From assembly GCA_934316845.1 (NCBI GenBank), contig CAKRDZ010000004.1:1-64000 (forward strand): a stretch of 64,000 bases of DNA, read 5' to 3'. The number at the start of each line of letters is the position of its first letter. Position 1 is the stretch's first letter. Source of the DNA: an uncultured Eubacterium sp. (GTDB taxonomy: Bacteria; Bacillota; Clostridia; Lachnospirales; Lachnospiraceae). Under the pieces are notes generated by a model. The model made no database searches. It was given only the letters and a program-made list of their open reading frames with translations, and was not told where the DNA came from. Both the position numbers and the translations under genes were made by a program. Below are positions 1 through 8,900 of this stretch, in pieces.

Positions 1-178
1 TATAACATTAGTGCAGTGTTTTTGCTTTTTTATTTTGCAGATGATTTAGTTTCTGAAAAAAATGGGGAAACTCAAAATTATTACTGGCTCCAAACTTTTC
101 CTTTTTAAGATTCACTCATATCGCCACTTTCATTCAATTAGTGAAACACCGCATATCAATGAAACCTCAATGAATGTT

Positions 179-568
179 CTACACCCAATTTTTCTCTATC
201 GTCTCACCCAGTTTAACAAACATATCATAATAACATTCTTTTGTTCGGTTAATTATATCCATTGCAATGTCCTGGTTATATGCATGAGCAACATTATTTC
301 TTGAAACAAGTGCGTCTAACCACAAAGCCTCATCGGTTATCATTCCGGCTGAAAAGGCTGTCTTCAATATCGTTTTTGGTGAACCTGTTGCCCCTTCCGC
401 ATATCCATTATTTCCGAGTATTTCTTTCATTGCTTTCCACGCCTGTTCAAAGCAAATTTCATATAAACCGACAATTCCTGCTGTTTCAACATTGCTGTAT
501 GGCTCTTCATAATCATAAATGTCTTTCAAATTATTCAAAGCCGCTTTGAAATTCTCATATTTCTTCAT
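179..568 (-). CDS. hepT: HepT-like HEPN ribonuclease toxin
   Basis: A 129-residue helical protein of the HI0074/HEPN type, predicted to be the RNase toxin of a MntA/HepT toxin-antitoxin pair. The Rx4HxY active-site motif is visible as R90, H95 and Y97. In characterised pairs (established knowledge) the partner nucleotidyltransferase adds AMP to the motif tyrosine and silences the toxin. The start overlaps the end of the nucleotidyltransferase gene by 14 bp, so translation is probably coupled. Length and motif match the family and the gene looks intact. It could instead be read as a 'nucleotidyltransferase substrate-binding protein', the older name for the same fold. Confidence 0.85.
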   Translation of the reverse strand: MKKYENFKAALNNLKDIYDYEEPYSNVETAGIVGLYEICFEQAWKAMKEILGNNGYAEGATGSPKTILKTAFSAGMITDEALWLDALVSRNNVAHAYNQDIAMDIINRTKECYYDMFVKLGETIEKNWV

Positions 569-857
569 AAATTACCATCCCCTCTTTTTCGATGGATTCT
601 CGCAGTTCCTTCCTGACAGGTTTTTCCAGATCAACCACATCAAATTTTAACAAAGTAGAAGTTTCCTCATCTACTGTTAAAATAAATTCGCTGCTATTGC
701 CACCTGAAAATGCCAAATCAATATCACTTCGTTCTTTGTAATCCCCTCTTGCTCTGGATCCAAACAAAATTACTTTTTCAACATGATTCAATTTGGCTAT
801 TTGAATTATTTCTTCAATTACCTGTTGTCGAATTCCTGTTTCTTTAAACATTGTCAT
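555..857 (-). CDS. mntA: MntA-like minimal nucleotidyltransferase antitoxin
   Basis: A minimal nucleotidyltransferase of 100 residues with the hallmark GSx10DxD motif: G33-S34 followed by D45 and D47. It is predicted to AMPylate and so inactivate the HEPN protein encoded directly downstream. The ATG at 857 is chosen because AGGA lies 8 bases before it; an in-frame ATG at 884 has its ribosome site almost touching the codon. The two genes overlap and form a two-gene unit. Such pairs are common accessory genes and this one shows no visible damage. Confidence 0.85.
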   Translation of the reverse strand: MTMFKETGIRQQVIEEIIQIAKLNHVEKVILFGSRARGDYKERSDIDLAFSGGNSSEFILTVDEETSTLLKFDVVDLEKPVRKELRESIEKEGMVIYEEI

Positions 858-921
858 ATCATAATTCCTAGTCAAAGTTCTCATCCCCTACATCAAAATT
901 ATAACAAACACGTCGCCGTAA

Positions 922-1047
922 TTCCATACATTGAGATCCTAATAGGGCTCCCCTCCACATATGAGCATTTTTAGCCTTGTCAAAGGCGAGAAAAGAACAC
1001 GAAGTGTTCGAAATGCGAATGTGGGGAGGGGCGTCCTGAATAGTTAC
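922..1047. repeat. Truncated copy of the GTAACTATTCAG hairpin repeat (copy A)
   Basis: About 126 bp closely matching the right-hand two thirds of the repeat at 4168..4361. It ends in CTGAATAGTTAC (1036-1047) and contains the same nested inverted repeats, including a CCCCTCCACAT / ATGTGGGGAGGGG pair and a GAACACgaaGTGTTC hairpin. The left terminal motif is missing, so this copy is truncated within the first hairpin. It fills the gap between the MntA gene and the stop codon of the hemerythrin gene. Confidence 0.8.
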
Positions 1048-1054
1048 AAATATT

Positions 1055-1456
1055 TTATTCCATTTTAGGAATCTGTCCATCCACATGCAAAATATGGTTC
1101 ACCAGCCATTCCGTGAGGAACTCAAGAATATCCATAATCTGTTTATCTTGATCTTCCGTCTCTTCCCTATGCAGTTCCATAAATTCGTCCAATTTTTGAA
1201 CAAACTCCTGATGCTGGATTTTCTGCGTAAATATTTTGTTGTAATGAATGGATTCCATATAGGCTTCTTCGTCAGCAAAATGCTTTACTGTATAATCTCG
1301 AAGATTCTGTAAAATGGTATTCATTTTGTCATATTTATCAGGTGTAAATTCATCATGAAGCAGCTCATAAGCTTCATCTGCATATTGAAAAAGCTGTTTA
1401 TGTTCCTCATCGATCATTTCTATTCCAATATAATATTCCGGTTTCATTTCGTACAT
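1055..1456 (-). CDS. Bacteriohemerythrin
   Basis: A 133-residue four-helix hemerythrin. The di-iron ligands can be followed through the sequence: H19 in EEHKQL, H59 and E63 in the VKHFADEE helix, H82 in HQEF, and H121 with D126 in the last helix. Proteins of this kind bind O2 reversibly and are thought to sense or scavenge oxygen in anaerobes. AGGAAG precedes the ATG by 6 bases. It is a single-domain protein with no fused signalling domain. It lies among accessory genes and shows no operon partner; the repeat copy just past its stop may act as a 3' hairpin. Confidence 0.9.
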   Translation of the reverse strand: MYEMKPEYYIGIEMIDEEHKQLFQYADEAYELLHDEFTPDKYDKMNTILQNLRDYTVKHFADEEAYMESIHYNKIFTQKIQHQEFVQKLDEFMELHREETEDQDKQIMDILEFLTEWLVNHILHVDGQIPKME

Positions 1457-1482
1457 AATTAATCTTCCTTTCGCGATATAAT

Positions 1483-2168
1483 TTAATATTCATCATCTTC
1501 CATCTGTTCTTTCAGCAATTTTTGCAATGCTTCCTTGCTCGGTAAAACGGTCTCGTATTTGCTGGCAAAAATCTGCTTATTCTCCTCAGGTAATGTCAGC
1601 TCTACAACCGCATTGTTTTTATCTCTGCACAACACTATGCCAATCGTAAATTTGTACTAAGTGCAATTCGTTCATAAAGAGAAGTATTATATTGCCGCTT
1701 CAATTCACTCAGACTCCAGTCATTTTTTATGGCTTCAATTTCGTAAAAATGACGCTCATCTATATTATCTATCCGCATGAGTTTCAGGTAATGTGACCAA
1801 CTAAGATAGAATTTTCTACCTGTGTTGACAGTAGGCAGATTATCAAATTGGGTAAACGGTGTTTCCCCAATTTGATCATTTTGATAAACGACATAAAAAC
1901 GTCTCATTAACTTAAGATTTTCTGCTGAGTATCCTTTCCCAAATTTGTTTGTGAGATATTTCGATAGTTCTTGTAATATCTGCTTTCCATAGGCCGCTCG
2001 CTTTTCTCCGCGCTGTTCTTCCTCAACGATTATTCTGCCAATTTCATAATAAGCATATACCATAGAAAGATTAACTGCCGTTTTAGCATTCTTTCTTGCT
2101 TGTAGCAATACATTAGAAACACTTTCGAGAAAATTGCGATCTATAGCAGTGATATCATTCTTACTCAT
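1483..2168 (-). pseudogene. Broken YhcG/DUF1016-family nuclease gene
   Basis: The first ~170 codons encode the N-terminal DUF1016 (YhcG-type) domain, ending at YERIALS. Just past the stop, in another frame, lies the family's C-terminal tail: IGIVLCRDKNN, then a KYETVLPS segment, ending EDDEY with a stop at 1483. The middle ~100-150 residues, which hold the PDDEXK nuclease core in intact relatives (roughly 340 residues, from memory), are missing. The junction is near 1655. An internal, out-of-frame deletion explains this best. AAGGAG lies 9 bases before the ATG. It is the last gene of a decayed cassette with DUF3791 and DUF3990 genes. Confidence 0.75.
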
Positions 2169-2184
2169 AATCCATTCTCCTTAA

Positions 2185-2398
2185 TCAAATACATTTCTCA
2201 GCATATTCCTGTTGCAGTTCTTCCGCTAAATAGTCATCACTCATACAGTGCATATCAGACACGCCGTTGCGCATCAATAGATAAACTTCTGAGTGATAAA
2301 AAAATCCAATGCCGCATCCAGTGAAATTGCTTGTCTTTTTGCAAAGCATTCTATGACACGACTGTATTTTTTTGAAACAAAATGGGATTTGCTGTCAT
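2185..2398 (-). pseudogene. Frameshifted DUF3791-like gene
   Basis: Starts at an ATG overlapping the previous stop (ATGA). The continuous protein sense (FAKRQAISLDAALDFF, YHSEVYLLMRNG, SDMHCMSDDYLAEEL) is recovered only by adding one base at an A7 run and one at a T7 run. As sequenced it stops after about 15 codons. The recovered protein resembles the small DUF3791 family. Two separate single-base losses in homopolymers suggest real decay, but homopolymer sequencing errors would look the same. The next gene downstream is the broken DUF1016 gene. Confidence 0.6.
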
Positions 2399-2466
2399 AT
2401 CTGTTCACTCCCTTCAAAATACAACAGAGAAAGTTCTTTTTTATACGAACCATGATAAAGAATCAT
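2395..2466 (-). pseudogene. Remnant of a DUF3990 gene
   Basis: A 23-codon frame overlapping the preceding DUF3791 stop (ATGA) and the next start (ATGA). It begins MILYHGSYKK, the typical first strand of DUF3990 proteins (an ADP-ribosyltransferase-like fold), and jumps directly to ELSLLYFEGSEQI, which resembles a later segment of the same family. Roughly 100 or more residues appear deleted in frame. The call rests on this short match and on the usual pairing of DUF3990 with DUF3791. Confidence 0.5.
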
Positions 2467-2702
2467 ACTTCCACCCCTCTCTCTTTCATCACATCCAGAA
2501 GGTCGTCTACAATATATTCCCGGCTCTGGGTATGCAATACTTCATATTCGGGCACAATATAGCCATTATGGATATTGCTTTTTGCCGTGAATGCGTCATA
2601 TACTTTTTCAGCACCTACTCCCAGTTTTGCTGCAACATTTTCAATGCAGAATACAGCAAATTCCAGTTGTTTGGAGTTTTCAATTTTTTCGTCCGGCATC
2701 AT
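2463..2702 (-). CDS. DUF3791 domain protein
   Basis: A 79-residue protein with the DUF3791 pattern: a helix around FAVFCIENVAAKLG, a KVYDAF segment, and a C-terminal YIVDDLLDVMKERG. The function is not established. In Clostridia these proteins are typically encoded next to DUF3990 proteins, which suggests a toxin/antitoxin-like or effector pair, but that is inference. GGAGGG lies 7 bases before the first of two adjacent ATGs (2702). It is the only undamaged member of a four-gene unit whose other three members are broken. Confidence 0.8.
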   Translation of the reverse strand: MMPDEKIENSKQLEFAVFCIENVAAKLGVGAEKVYDAFTAKSNIHNGYIVPEYEVLHTQSREYIVDDLLDVMKERGVEV

Positions 2703-2727
2703 AAGCAAGCCCTCCTTCATAAATATA

Positions 2728-2756
2728 ATTATATCATTTATACGCGCTGCAAACAA
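2728..2756 (-). promoter_or_regulatory. Predicted sigma-A promoter of the DUF3791 cassette
   Basis: On the minus strand TTGTTT is followed by 17 bases and a perfect TATAAT, about 25 bases before the DUF3791 start codon. Confidence 0.6.
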
Positions 2757-2817
2757 TATGCTTTTACAAAATATCTTTACGAAAAATCATGAATCGCCAC
2801 ACCATCCGACATTAATA

Positions 2818-3276
2818 TCAAATACTCATAATATAGATCTGACACGGATTCGCTTCATCCCATAACGTTGGAAAAACTTCAAATTCTTTAAAGCCAAGTG
2901 ACAGATAAAACAGATTTGTTTTATCATAGTCAGCATACATTCCCATCTTTACCGTTTTTACCTGTATAAAACTGAAGCCGGCGTTTCTTGCAATTTCACG
3001 AGCATTCTCAAATAATTCCCTGCCAATTCCCATTCTGTGATATTCTTTTTTCACTCCCATAACGCCGAGTTCAAGTGTGTCTTTTCCGGTTTTTGTCAAA
3101 TATAAGAATCCTATCGGTTCGTCATCCTTATAGGCACTAACAAACGCTTTTCCCACGCTGTCATTAATGTATTTTTCTCTGCCTTCCGGTATTTCAAACC
3201 ATTCCGGCAGGGCTTCAAGAATTTCTCTTGCTATAATCATTTTTTGTTTATCATCTTGTATGATTTTTATATTCAT
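2818..3276 (-). CDS. GNAT-family N-acetyltransferase
   Basis: A 152-residue single GNAT domain. The acetyl-CoA binding motif A is clear in LGVMGVKKEYHRMGIGREL (the R/QxxGxG/A pattern is RMGIGR), and the C-terminal part ends FYLSLGFKEFEVFP, a typical motif B region. Substrate unknown; the family acetylates amines of small molecules or proteins. AGGAG precedes the ATG at good spacing. It stands alone, between the decayed DUF3791 cassette and a NYN-domain gene. Confidence 0.85.
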   Translation of the reverse strand: MNIKIIQDDKQKMIIAREILEALPEWFEIPEGREKYINDSVGKAFVSAYKDDEPIGFLYLTKTGKDTLELGVMGVKKEYHRMGIGRELFENAREIARNAGFSFIQVKTVKMGMYADYDKTNLFYLSLGFKEFEVFPTLWDEANPCQIYIMSI

Positions 3277-3386
3277 TGACTTTCTCCTATGCTTAACAGA
3301 TACGAATTATTTCACGATAACACGAAAAAAACTGCTTTTCATATCTTTTTTCGCCGTCATTTCCATTAAAAATTGAACACAAGTTT

Positions 3387-4049
3387 TTATTTCCCAGGTA
3401 AATTTTTAATCAATGGCTGAATTGTCTTAAAAATGACAGCTACTGTCTCACTTGGAAATATTTTCATCAGATTATTATTTATTTGCATTCTGGATTTTCC
3501 TTTCAAAATTGCCTGCACAAGTTCTTCTTTATGTTCAAGGTAATTTTTCTTTTTAAAATGTTGACCACAAAAAGACCTAATCTGTGCTTCTCTTTTTTGT
3601 TTATCGGATTGTACATTCTGTTTTTTCTTATTCTTTTTACTGGATGTTTCTTTCTTCTTTTCATCTGGTGTATCTATTTTTTGTATTGCACTAATTTTCT
3701 TAATGTTTATATCATTATCTTTAAATTCTTTTACTGCCTTATCAAAATCCGTATCATTTGAAACGATAAAGTATTGCGCATCTTTGTTTTCTTTTGTTAA
3801 GTCTTGTATATCAAACAAAATCTGACAATCTACTGCATTTTTAATAGGCATTTGAATTTTATAATATTTAAAACGTGCCTTTGAGTCAATTATTTTCAGA
3901 TGCAAATCGAACGTAATTGTTCCTGCTGAATCACTATAATAGATTCGGACGCAATCTTTCTTTTTTAATTCTGAAATACCATTTAAACCATCTTTATTTA
4001 CATTTTCGTAATCTATAAAAAAATATCTTGATATTTCCTTTATACTCAT
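3387..4049 (-). CDS. NYN/PIN-like domain protein
   Basis: A 220-residue protein. Residues 8-120 look like a NYN (PIN-like) nuclease domain: strand one is FFIDYENV with D13, an acidic AVDCQILFDI segment sits near residue 75, and strand four gives FIVSNDTDFDKAV with two aspartates. These acidic residues would bind the metal for RNA cleavage. A lysine-rich linker (about 125-155) leads to a small C-terminal helical domain. Family members are often found in defence or RNA-processing settings; the exact role here is unknown. AAAGGAG lies before the ATG. The flanking repeat (copy B) is just upstream. Confidence 0.75.
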   Translation of the reverse strand: MSIKEISRYFFIDYENVNKDGLNGISELKKKDCVRIYYSDSAGTITFDLHLKIIDSKARFKYYKIQMPIKNAVDCQILFDIQDLTKENKDAQYFIVSNDTDFDKAVKEFKDNDINIKKISAIQKIDTPDEKKKETSSKKNKKKQNVQSDKQKREAQIRSFCGQHFKKKNYLEHKEELVQAILKGKSRMQINNNLMKIFPSETVAVIFKTIQPLIKNLPGK

Positions 4050-4167
4050 TTAAAAATCTCCTTTGCTAAATCCGCTTCATCATCAAAGTCCTTTTTCTTT
4101 TTTAAACAGCCACATACTACAAATCGTATACGGCTGCTATCAAAATCACTTATTAATTTTTTATTTC

Positions 4168-4361
4168 GTAACTATTCAGGATTCAATGTATGGAAATCCA
4201 TGAATCGTCGTGCTTGCACGTAAGAGATTTTGATTTCCATACATTGAGATCCTAATAGGGTTCCCCCTCCACATATGAGCATTTTTAGCCTTGCCAAAGG
4301 CGAGAAAAGAACACGAAGTGTTCGAAATGCGAATGTGTGGGAGGGGAAGCTGAATAGTTAC
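4168..4361. repeat. Full-length GTAACTATTCAG hairpin repeat (copy B), MITE-like
   Basis: A 194-bp element bounded by perfect 12-bp inverted ends: GTAACTATTCAG (4168-4179) and CTGAATAGTTAC (4350-4361). Inside are two hairpin arms. The first pairs TGTATGGAAATC with GATTTCCATACA around the apical hairpin CGTGCttGCACG. The second pairs CCCCCTCCACAT with the GTGTGGGAGGGG strand and contains a GAACACgaaGTGTTC stem. There is no coding capacity. The right end stops one base short of the stop codon of the next gene. It lies in the 313-bp gap between the NYN gene and the secreted repeat protein. Confidence 0.85.
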
Positions 4362-4362
4362 T

Positions 4363-5934
4363 TTATTTCTCTTTATTTTTCTTCAAGACCATTCTCTTAT
4401 GTTTTGAAGAGTACACCCAGTATTTTGAAGACAGTTTCTTACACTTGTTTGGTTTCATGGAAGACGTTTTCACTGCCTGTGCAAAGAAAGGTTTCCATGT
4501 AATATTCATACTGCCATATGGTTTACCGGACTTGTAGTAGTTATCATAAACAGCCGCTTTGGCATAGATTCCGGCGATTTCGTAGCGTCCCAGAATGCTG
4601 CCTTTTGAAATCTTGCTTCCTGCTTTTACTGTTGCAGTATTATAATTACAAGCCGCTGCATCTGAGGACTTCCCTTTTGCAGGAGAAGACTGCCAGCCTG
4701 CTATACCACCTATATAACCGCCCGCACTTGACGATGCGGAAATCTTTGCGGTATTATAACAGTTGCGGACATTAACGACAGATGCCACAACACCGCCTGC
4801 CATCAAGTCGCCACTGCTTACATTTGCCGTAACCTTTCCGGTATTATAACTTTCTGTGACGGAATATATATCTAAGCCGCCGACACCGCCTGCACCGGAT
4901 ATGATACGTGATTTCGATCTCGATCCGGCAACTCCTGATATTTGAATGGTTCCTTTGTTATAACATCTAAAAACATTCGTCTTTTCTCCGCTTGCACTGT
5001 TTGTAATTCCGACGGCAATAACACCAACCTGCTTATTATTGTTTGATGCAGAAATTGATGCGGTATTATAACAAGATGTCATCCTCGTAATCTGGCCTGC
5101 CACACCACATGCCAATACGGTTCCGTTTGCATAACCGGCACCACTTACGTTCTTTGCTGTAACTGTTCCGGTATTTTTACTTGCAGTAATACTTTTGATT
5201 CCTTCAAACAGACCAACTGCCGTAATCCCTTCACTTCCCCAGCGAAGATCTCCATTTATCGTAATCTTTCCTGAATTCGAACATTGTTTTGCCGTACCTT
5301 CACTTGCAAAACCGGAAATTCCACATGCAAAACCACCCGCTGAGTCTATACCGTCCTGCTCTGCACTCTTTGTAATGTCGTATGCATTAACCGTGATATC
5401 TGCTTTGTTTACGCATTTAATAAACGTACATTTTTCGTTTGGCATCACTGTGATCCCTGCCGCATTGCCCGCCGTACCGCCAACCGTTATTTTTCCGCTC
5501 GTTGTAATATTTTCAAACGTACATTTCGTCGGGGATGATACAAGCGCACATGCGTTTCCACCTCCTCTTAGCGAGATATTTACATTGCTCATCGTTAAGT
5601 TTTTAAAAGTTGCATTCGTCGCATAGAAAAAAAGACTTGCCGACTCCGCCCAATTATCGTCAGAATATGTATAGCCGTTAATTGCATGTCCTTTTCCGTC
5701 TAACGTTCCCGTAAACTGTACTTCATACGTTTTAAACAAAACCGTGTTCGCAGGAACCGTAATATCTTTTGTCAGATAATAACTGCCGGACGGATTCTCT
5801 TCCATCTTCTGAAGATCTTCTGCCGAACTGATCGGTATCTCCTGTGCCGCCTGTGCTTTTTGTGGCTGTGCCATGATAAGACACGACGCCATAAAAACGA
5901 TCGCAAGTATTCCTCTTGTCACTTTTTTACTCAT
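4363..5934 (-). CDS. Secreted GLUG-like beta-helix repeat protein
   Basis: A 523-residue exported protein of unknown substrate. A signal peptide of about 30 residues (hydrophobic stretch, then a cleavage-like KAQAAQE) is followed by ISSAEDLQKMEENPSGSYYLTKDI, the classic opening of GLUG-type surface proteins. About ten repeats of 30-40 residues follow, with the recurring pattern CYNTAxIxAS and GGIAG, suggesting a right-handed beta-helix. No LPxTG or cell-wall anchor is seen; the C-terminus is lysine-rich. The second of two nearby ATGs is preferred because AGGAGG sits 7 bases before it. It is probably an adhesion or glycan-binding protein, by inference. Confidence 0.8.
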   Translation of the reverse strand: MSKKVTRGILAIVFMASCLIMAQPQKAQAAQEIPISSAEDLQKMEENPSGSYYLTKDITVPANTVLFKTYEVQFTGTLDGKGHAINGYTYSDDNWAESASLFFYATNATFKNLTMSNVNISLRGGGNACALVSSPTKCTFENITTSGKITVGGTAGNAAGITVMPNEKCTFIKCVNKADITVNAYDITKSAEQDGIDSAGGFACGISGFASEGTAKQCSNSGKITINGDLRWGSEGITAVGLFEGIKSITASKNTGTVTAKNVSGAGYANGTVLACGVAGQITRMTSCYNTASISASNNNKQVGVIAVGITNSASGEKTNVFRCYNKGTIQISGVAGSRSKSRIISGAGGVGGLDIYSVTESYNTGKVTANVSSGDLMAGGVVASVVNVRNCYNTAKISASSSAGGYIGGIAGWQSSPAKGKSSDAAACNYNTATVKAGSKISKGSILGRYEIAGIYAKAAVYDNYYKSGKPYGSMNITWKPFFAQAVKTSSMKPNKCKKLSSKYWVYSSKHKRMVLKKNKEK

Positions 5935-5967
5935 ACTCATTCCTCCTAGTCTTAATGATATACTTAA

Positions 5968-5996
5968 ATCGTATCATAAAAATATTATAATTGCAA
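5968..5996 (-). promoter_or_regulatory. Predicted sigma-A promoter of the GLUG-like protein gene
   Basis: TTGCAA, 17 bases, TACGAT on the minus strand. The -35 box lies inside the last codons of lacZ, so this gene probably has its own transcript. Confidence 0.5.
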
Positions 5997-8900
5997 TATC
6001 AACTCAACGCCAAACTCAAATTGCTCTTCGTCAAACCGGTACTTCCCCTGTACTTCCGGGCCGCAGCTATTAGAGCCGATACCATTTTGCGCATAATCGA
6101 TGCAAAGCACCACGCTGTCAGATTCTTCCAGTTCATAATTGTGTGCGGCACGTTCCAATTCTTCCTGTGTATACACAGACGCATTGAAAGAAAATGGCTT
6201 CTCCGACACAACGGTAATTCCGGAGTTGGAATTTCCCACTGTGACAAAATCGCAGTCATAATGGCTTCCGTTTTCCTGCGGACGGATATAATCCTCATGC
6301 AAGTCTGCTACTTTAGAATGATACAGTCCGTGGCTGGAAGCTTGATGCTTGTCCCGATAACTCTCCTGCGGTCCCATTCCATAATACGTAACCTCATCCC
6401 AAGTTTTATCTAAAAATAAACGAAGTCCAAAACGCGGCAGCACAGGAAATTCCGGATCTTTTTCAGCAGAAATAGAAGTTTTTATTCTTCCAAAACAGTC
6501 AATTTCCCATGTCAGTTTGATATCTAAAATCTTTTGTACCGTATCCGCGACGACAGCCAAATGTTCCTGAATCCGAATCGTGTTGTGATCCGGAACAATC
6601 TCTATCTGATAGGCTCTCGTATATGCTTCATCGTAATGCGCCTTTTTCCATTCCTCTTTGAGAAACATATCATTGTCTGTCGGCGCACGCCGGATATTTA
6701 ACTCCATCGGATGATTCATGCGTTTTTTTCCAGCGGTCTCAAGTTCCGTAAATAAACCGGTACGTTTGTCCAAAACATACCTGAATTTATCGGAGGTAAA
6801 GAAAAAGGAAACATGGTTTTCCGTCACACGAATTTGGTTTGCAGCAGACATTTCGCTGCCTTTCATATATTGTACTGTGGTTTGATTTCTGTCATCTTTA
6901 TTGTGGAGTTTCCACTCTTCAAAACCAAGTTCATGCCCCGGCTGTAAAAGAGGCAGTTGCTTCTTCAAATAATATTTCAGTTTCAGGTAGACACGCCCTG
7001 TTTCCGGAATCTTCAATACAAGTTCAGTCTCGGTGTCCTGATGTGGTGCTGCCGAAACCTCCGTAAGTATGCCCTCTTCTATCCTCGTTCCATCCTGCGT
7101 CAATTCGTAGCGGATTTCCAGAAAATCTTTCATATCATCAAAATCCATATAATTGTGAAGTACAAGTTTTCCGGTTTTCTCATCATACGAAACGATACGC
7201 ACCGGGCGGTATACATTTTTATACTCCAAAATACCGGTGTGCCGTCTGCGATCCGGATAAACCAGTCCGTCGATGCAGAAGTTACCATCGTGAATCCGTT
7301 CGCCGTGGTCGCCGCCATAATAATACATGGTCTTTCCGTTTGCCGCTTTGCCATGTGCGACCGCATGATCGCACCACTCCCAGACAAAACCGCCACACAT
7401 CCGGTCATCGCTTTGAATCTTCTGAAAATACTCTTCAAAATCGCCCGGTCCATTTCCCATACTGTGGCAGTATTCTACCAGCAAAAAGGGCTTGCTTCCA
7501 TCTTTTTCCAGATATTCCGTAATTTCTTCCAATGACGGATACATCCGGCTGTAGAGATCCAGATTTTCAAAATGATACGTGCGGTCATAATTGCGGTATC
7601 TTGCACTTTCGTATTGGGTGATGCGGCTGGGATCAAACTGTTTTGTCCAGGATAAGGCCTTTTCAAAATTGCAGCCATACGCGCTTTCGTTTCCCATGGA
7701 CCACATCACAATACCGGTACGGTTTTTCTCGCGCTGCACCATCAGCTGCACGCGGTCCGTAATTGCCTTCTCCCAGGCAGGATCATCGGCAATCTTTTCA
7801 TTCCAGCGTTGAAACCGGTTTTCTTCGGTATCTTCTTTTCGATAGATCATAAAAGGACCGTGGGCTTCTAAATCTGCCTCGTCAATGACCATAAACCCGT
7901 ATTGATCACATAACTGGTAAAAATAAGGAGCATTGGGATAATGACTGGAGCGGATTGCATTAAAATTATGTTCTTTCATCAATGTAAGATCTTTTTTCAT
8001 CTGCTCGATACTTATCACGGCTCCGGTTTCCGGGTCGGAATCATGCCGGTTTACCCCACGGAACTTAATTTTCTGTCCATTAAAATATAAAACTTTGTCC
8101 CTGATTTCAATTGTACGAAAACCGATTCGGTCGACGATCACTTCATCGCTTGTTTCAAAAACAACTGTATATAAATAGGGATTTTCCGTATTCCATAAAA
8201 TCGGATCTTTGACTTCTAATTGCACTTGTCCATTATCAGATATTTCGGCGTTTGCGACACATTGTCCCTCACTATTTTCCACTCTGATTTTTGTAGTTAT
8301 CGGCTGATAAAAAGACAGATCGATCTGCACTGTCGCGCGGTCTGCATTTACCTTTGTTTTTATAAAATAATCTTGTACTGCTTTCTCCGGCCGTTTTAAC
8401 AGATAAACATCGCGGAAAATTCCACTCATACGGAACTTATCCTGATCTTCCAGATACGATCCGTCGCACCATTTTGCCACCAAAACTGCCAGTGTATTTT
8501 CGCCCTCCTGCAATAGAGAAGTGACATCAAATTCGCTGGTAGCATGTGAGACCTGACTATATCCCACATAAACGCCATTCAGCCAAACATAAAAACAACT
8601 GTCGACTCCTTCAAAGTTTAGAAAGGCTTTTGGTGCGCTTTCCACTTTTTGGTAATCGAAGTGGCGTACATATGTGCCACATGGAATATCCTGTGGAACA
8701 TATGGGGGATCAAACGGAAAAGGATAACGGATATTCGTATACTGATGCATATCGTACCCTTCCATCTGCCACACACTCGGAACAGGAATCGAATCAAATC
8801 CGGAAAGTTCCCGGTCTTTTTCATAAAATGGTTCCATTACATCGTAAATACTTTCATAATACTTAAACTTCCATTGTCCGTTCAATAACTGAAACCGGTC

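Noticed and set aside
62..304. A plus-strand frame of 80 codons at the window start
   Set aside because: It overlaps the HepT gene antisense, has no ribosome site and no protein-like pattern; positions 1-178 otherwise show nothing I can support.
868..1086. A minus-strand frame through repeat copy A
   Set aside because: It lies almost entirely in hairpin repeat DNA and has no start signal.
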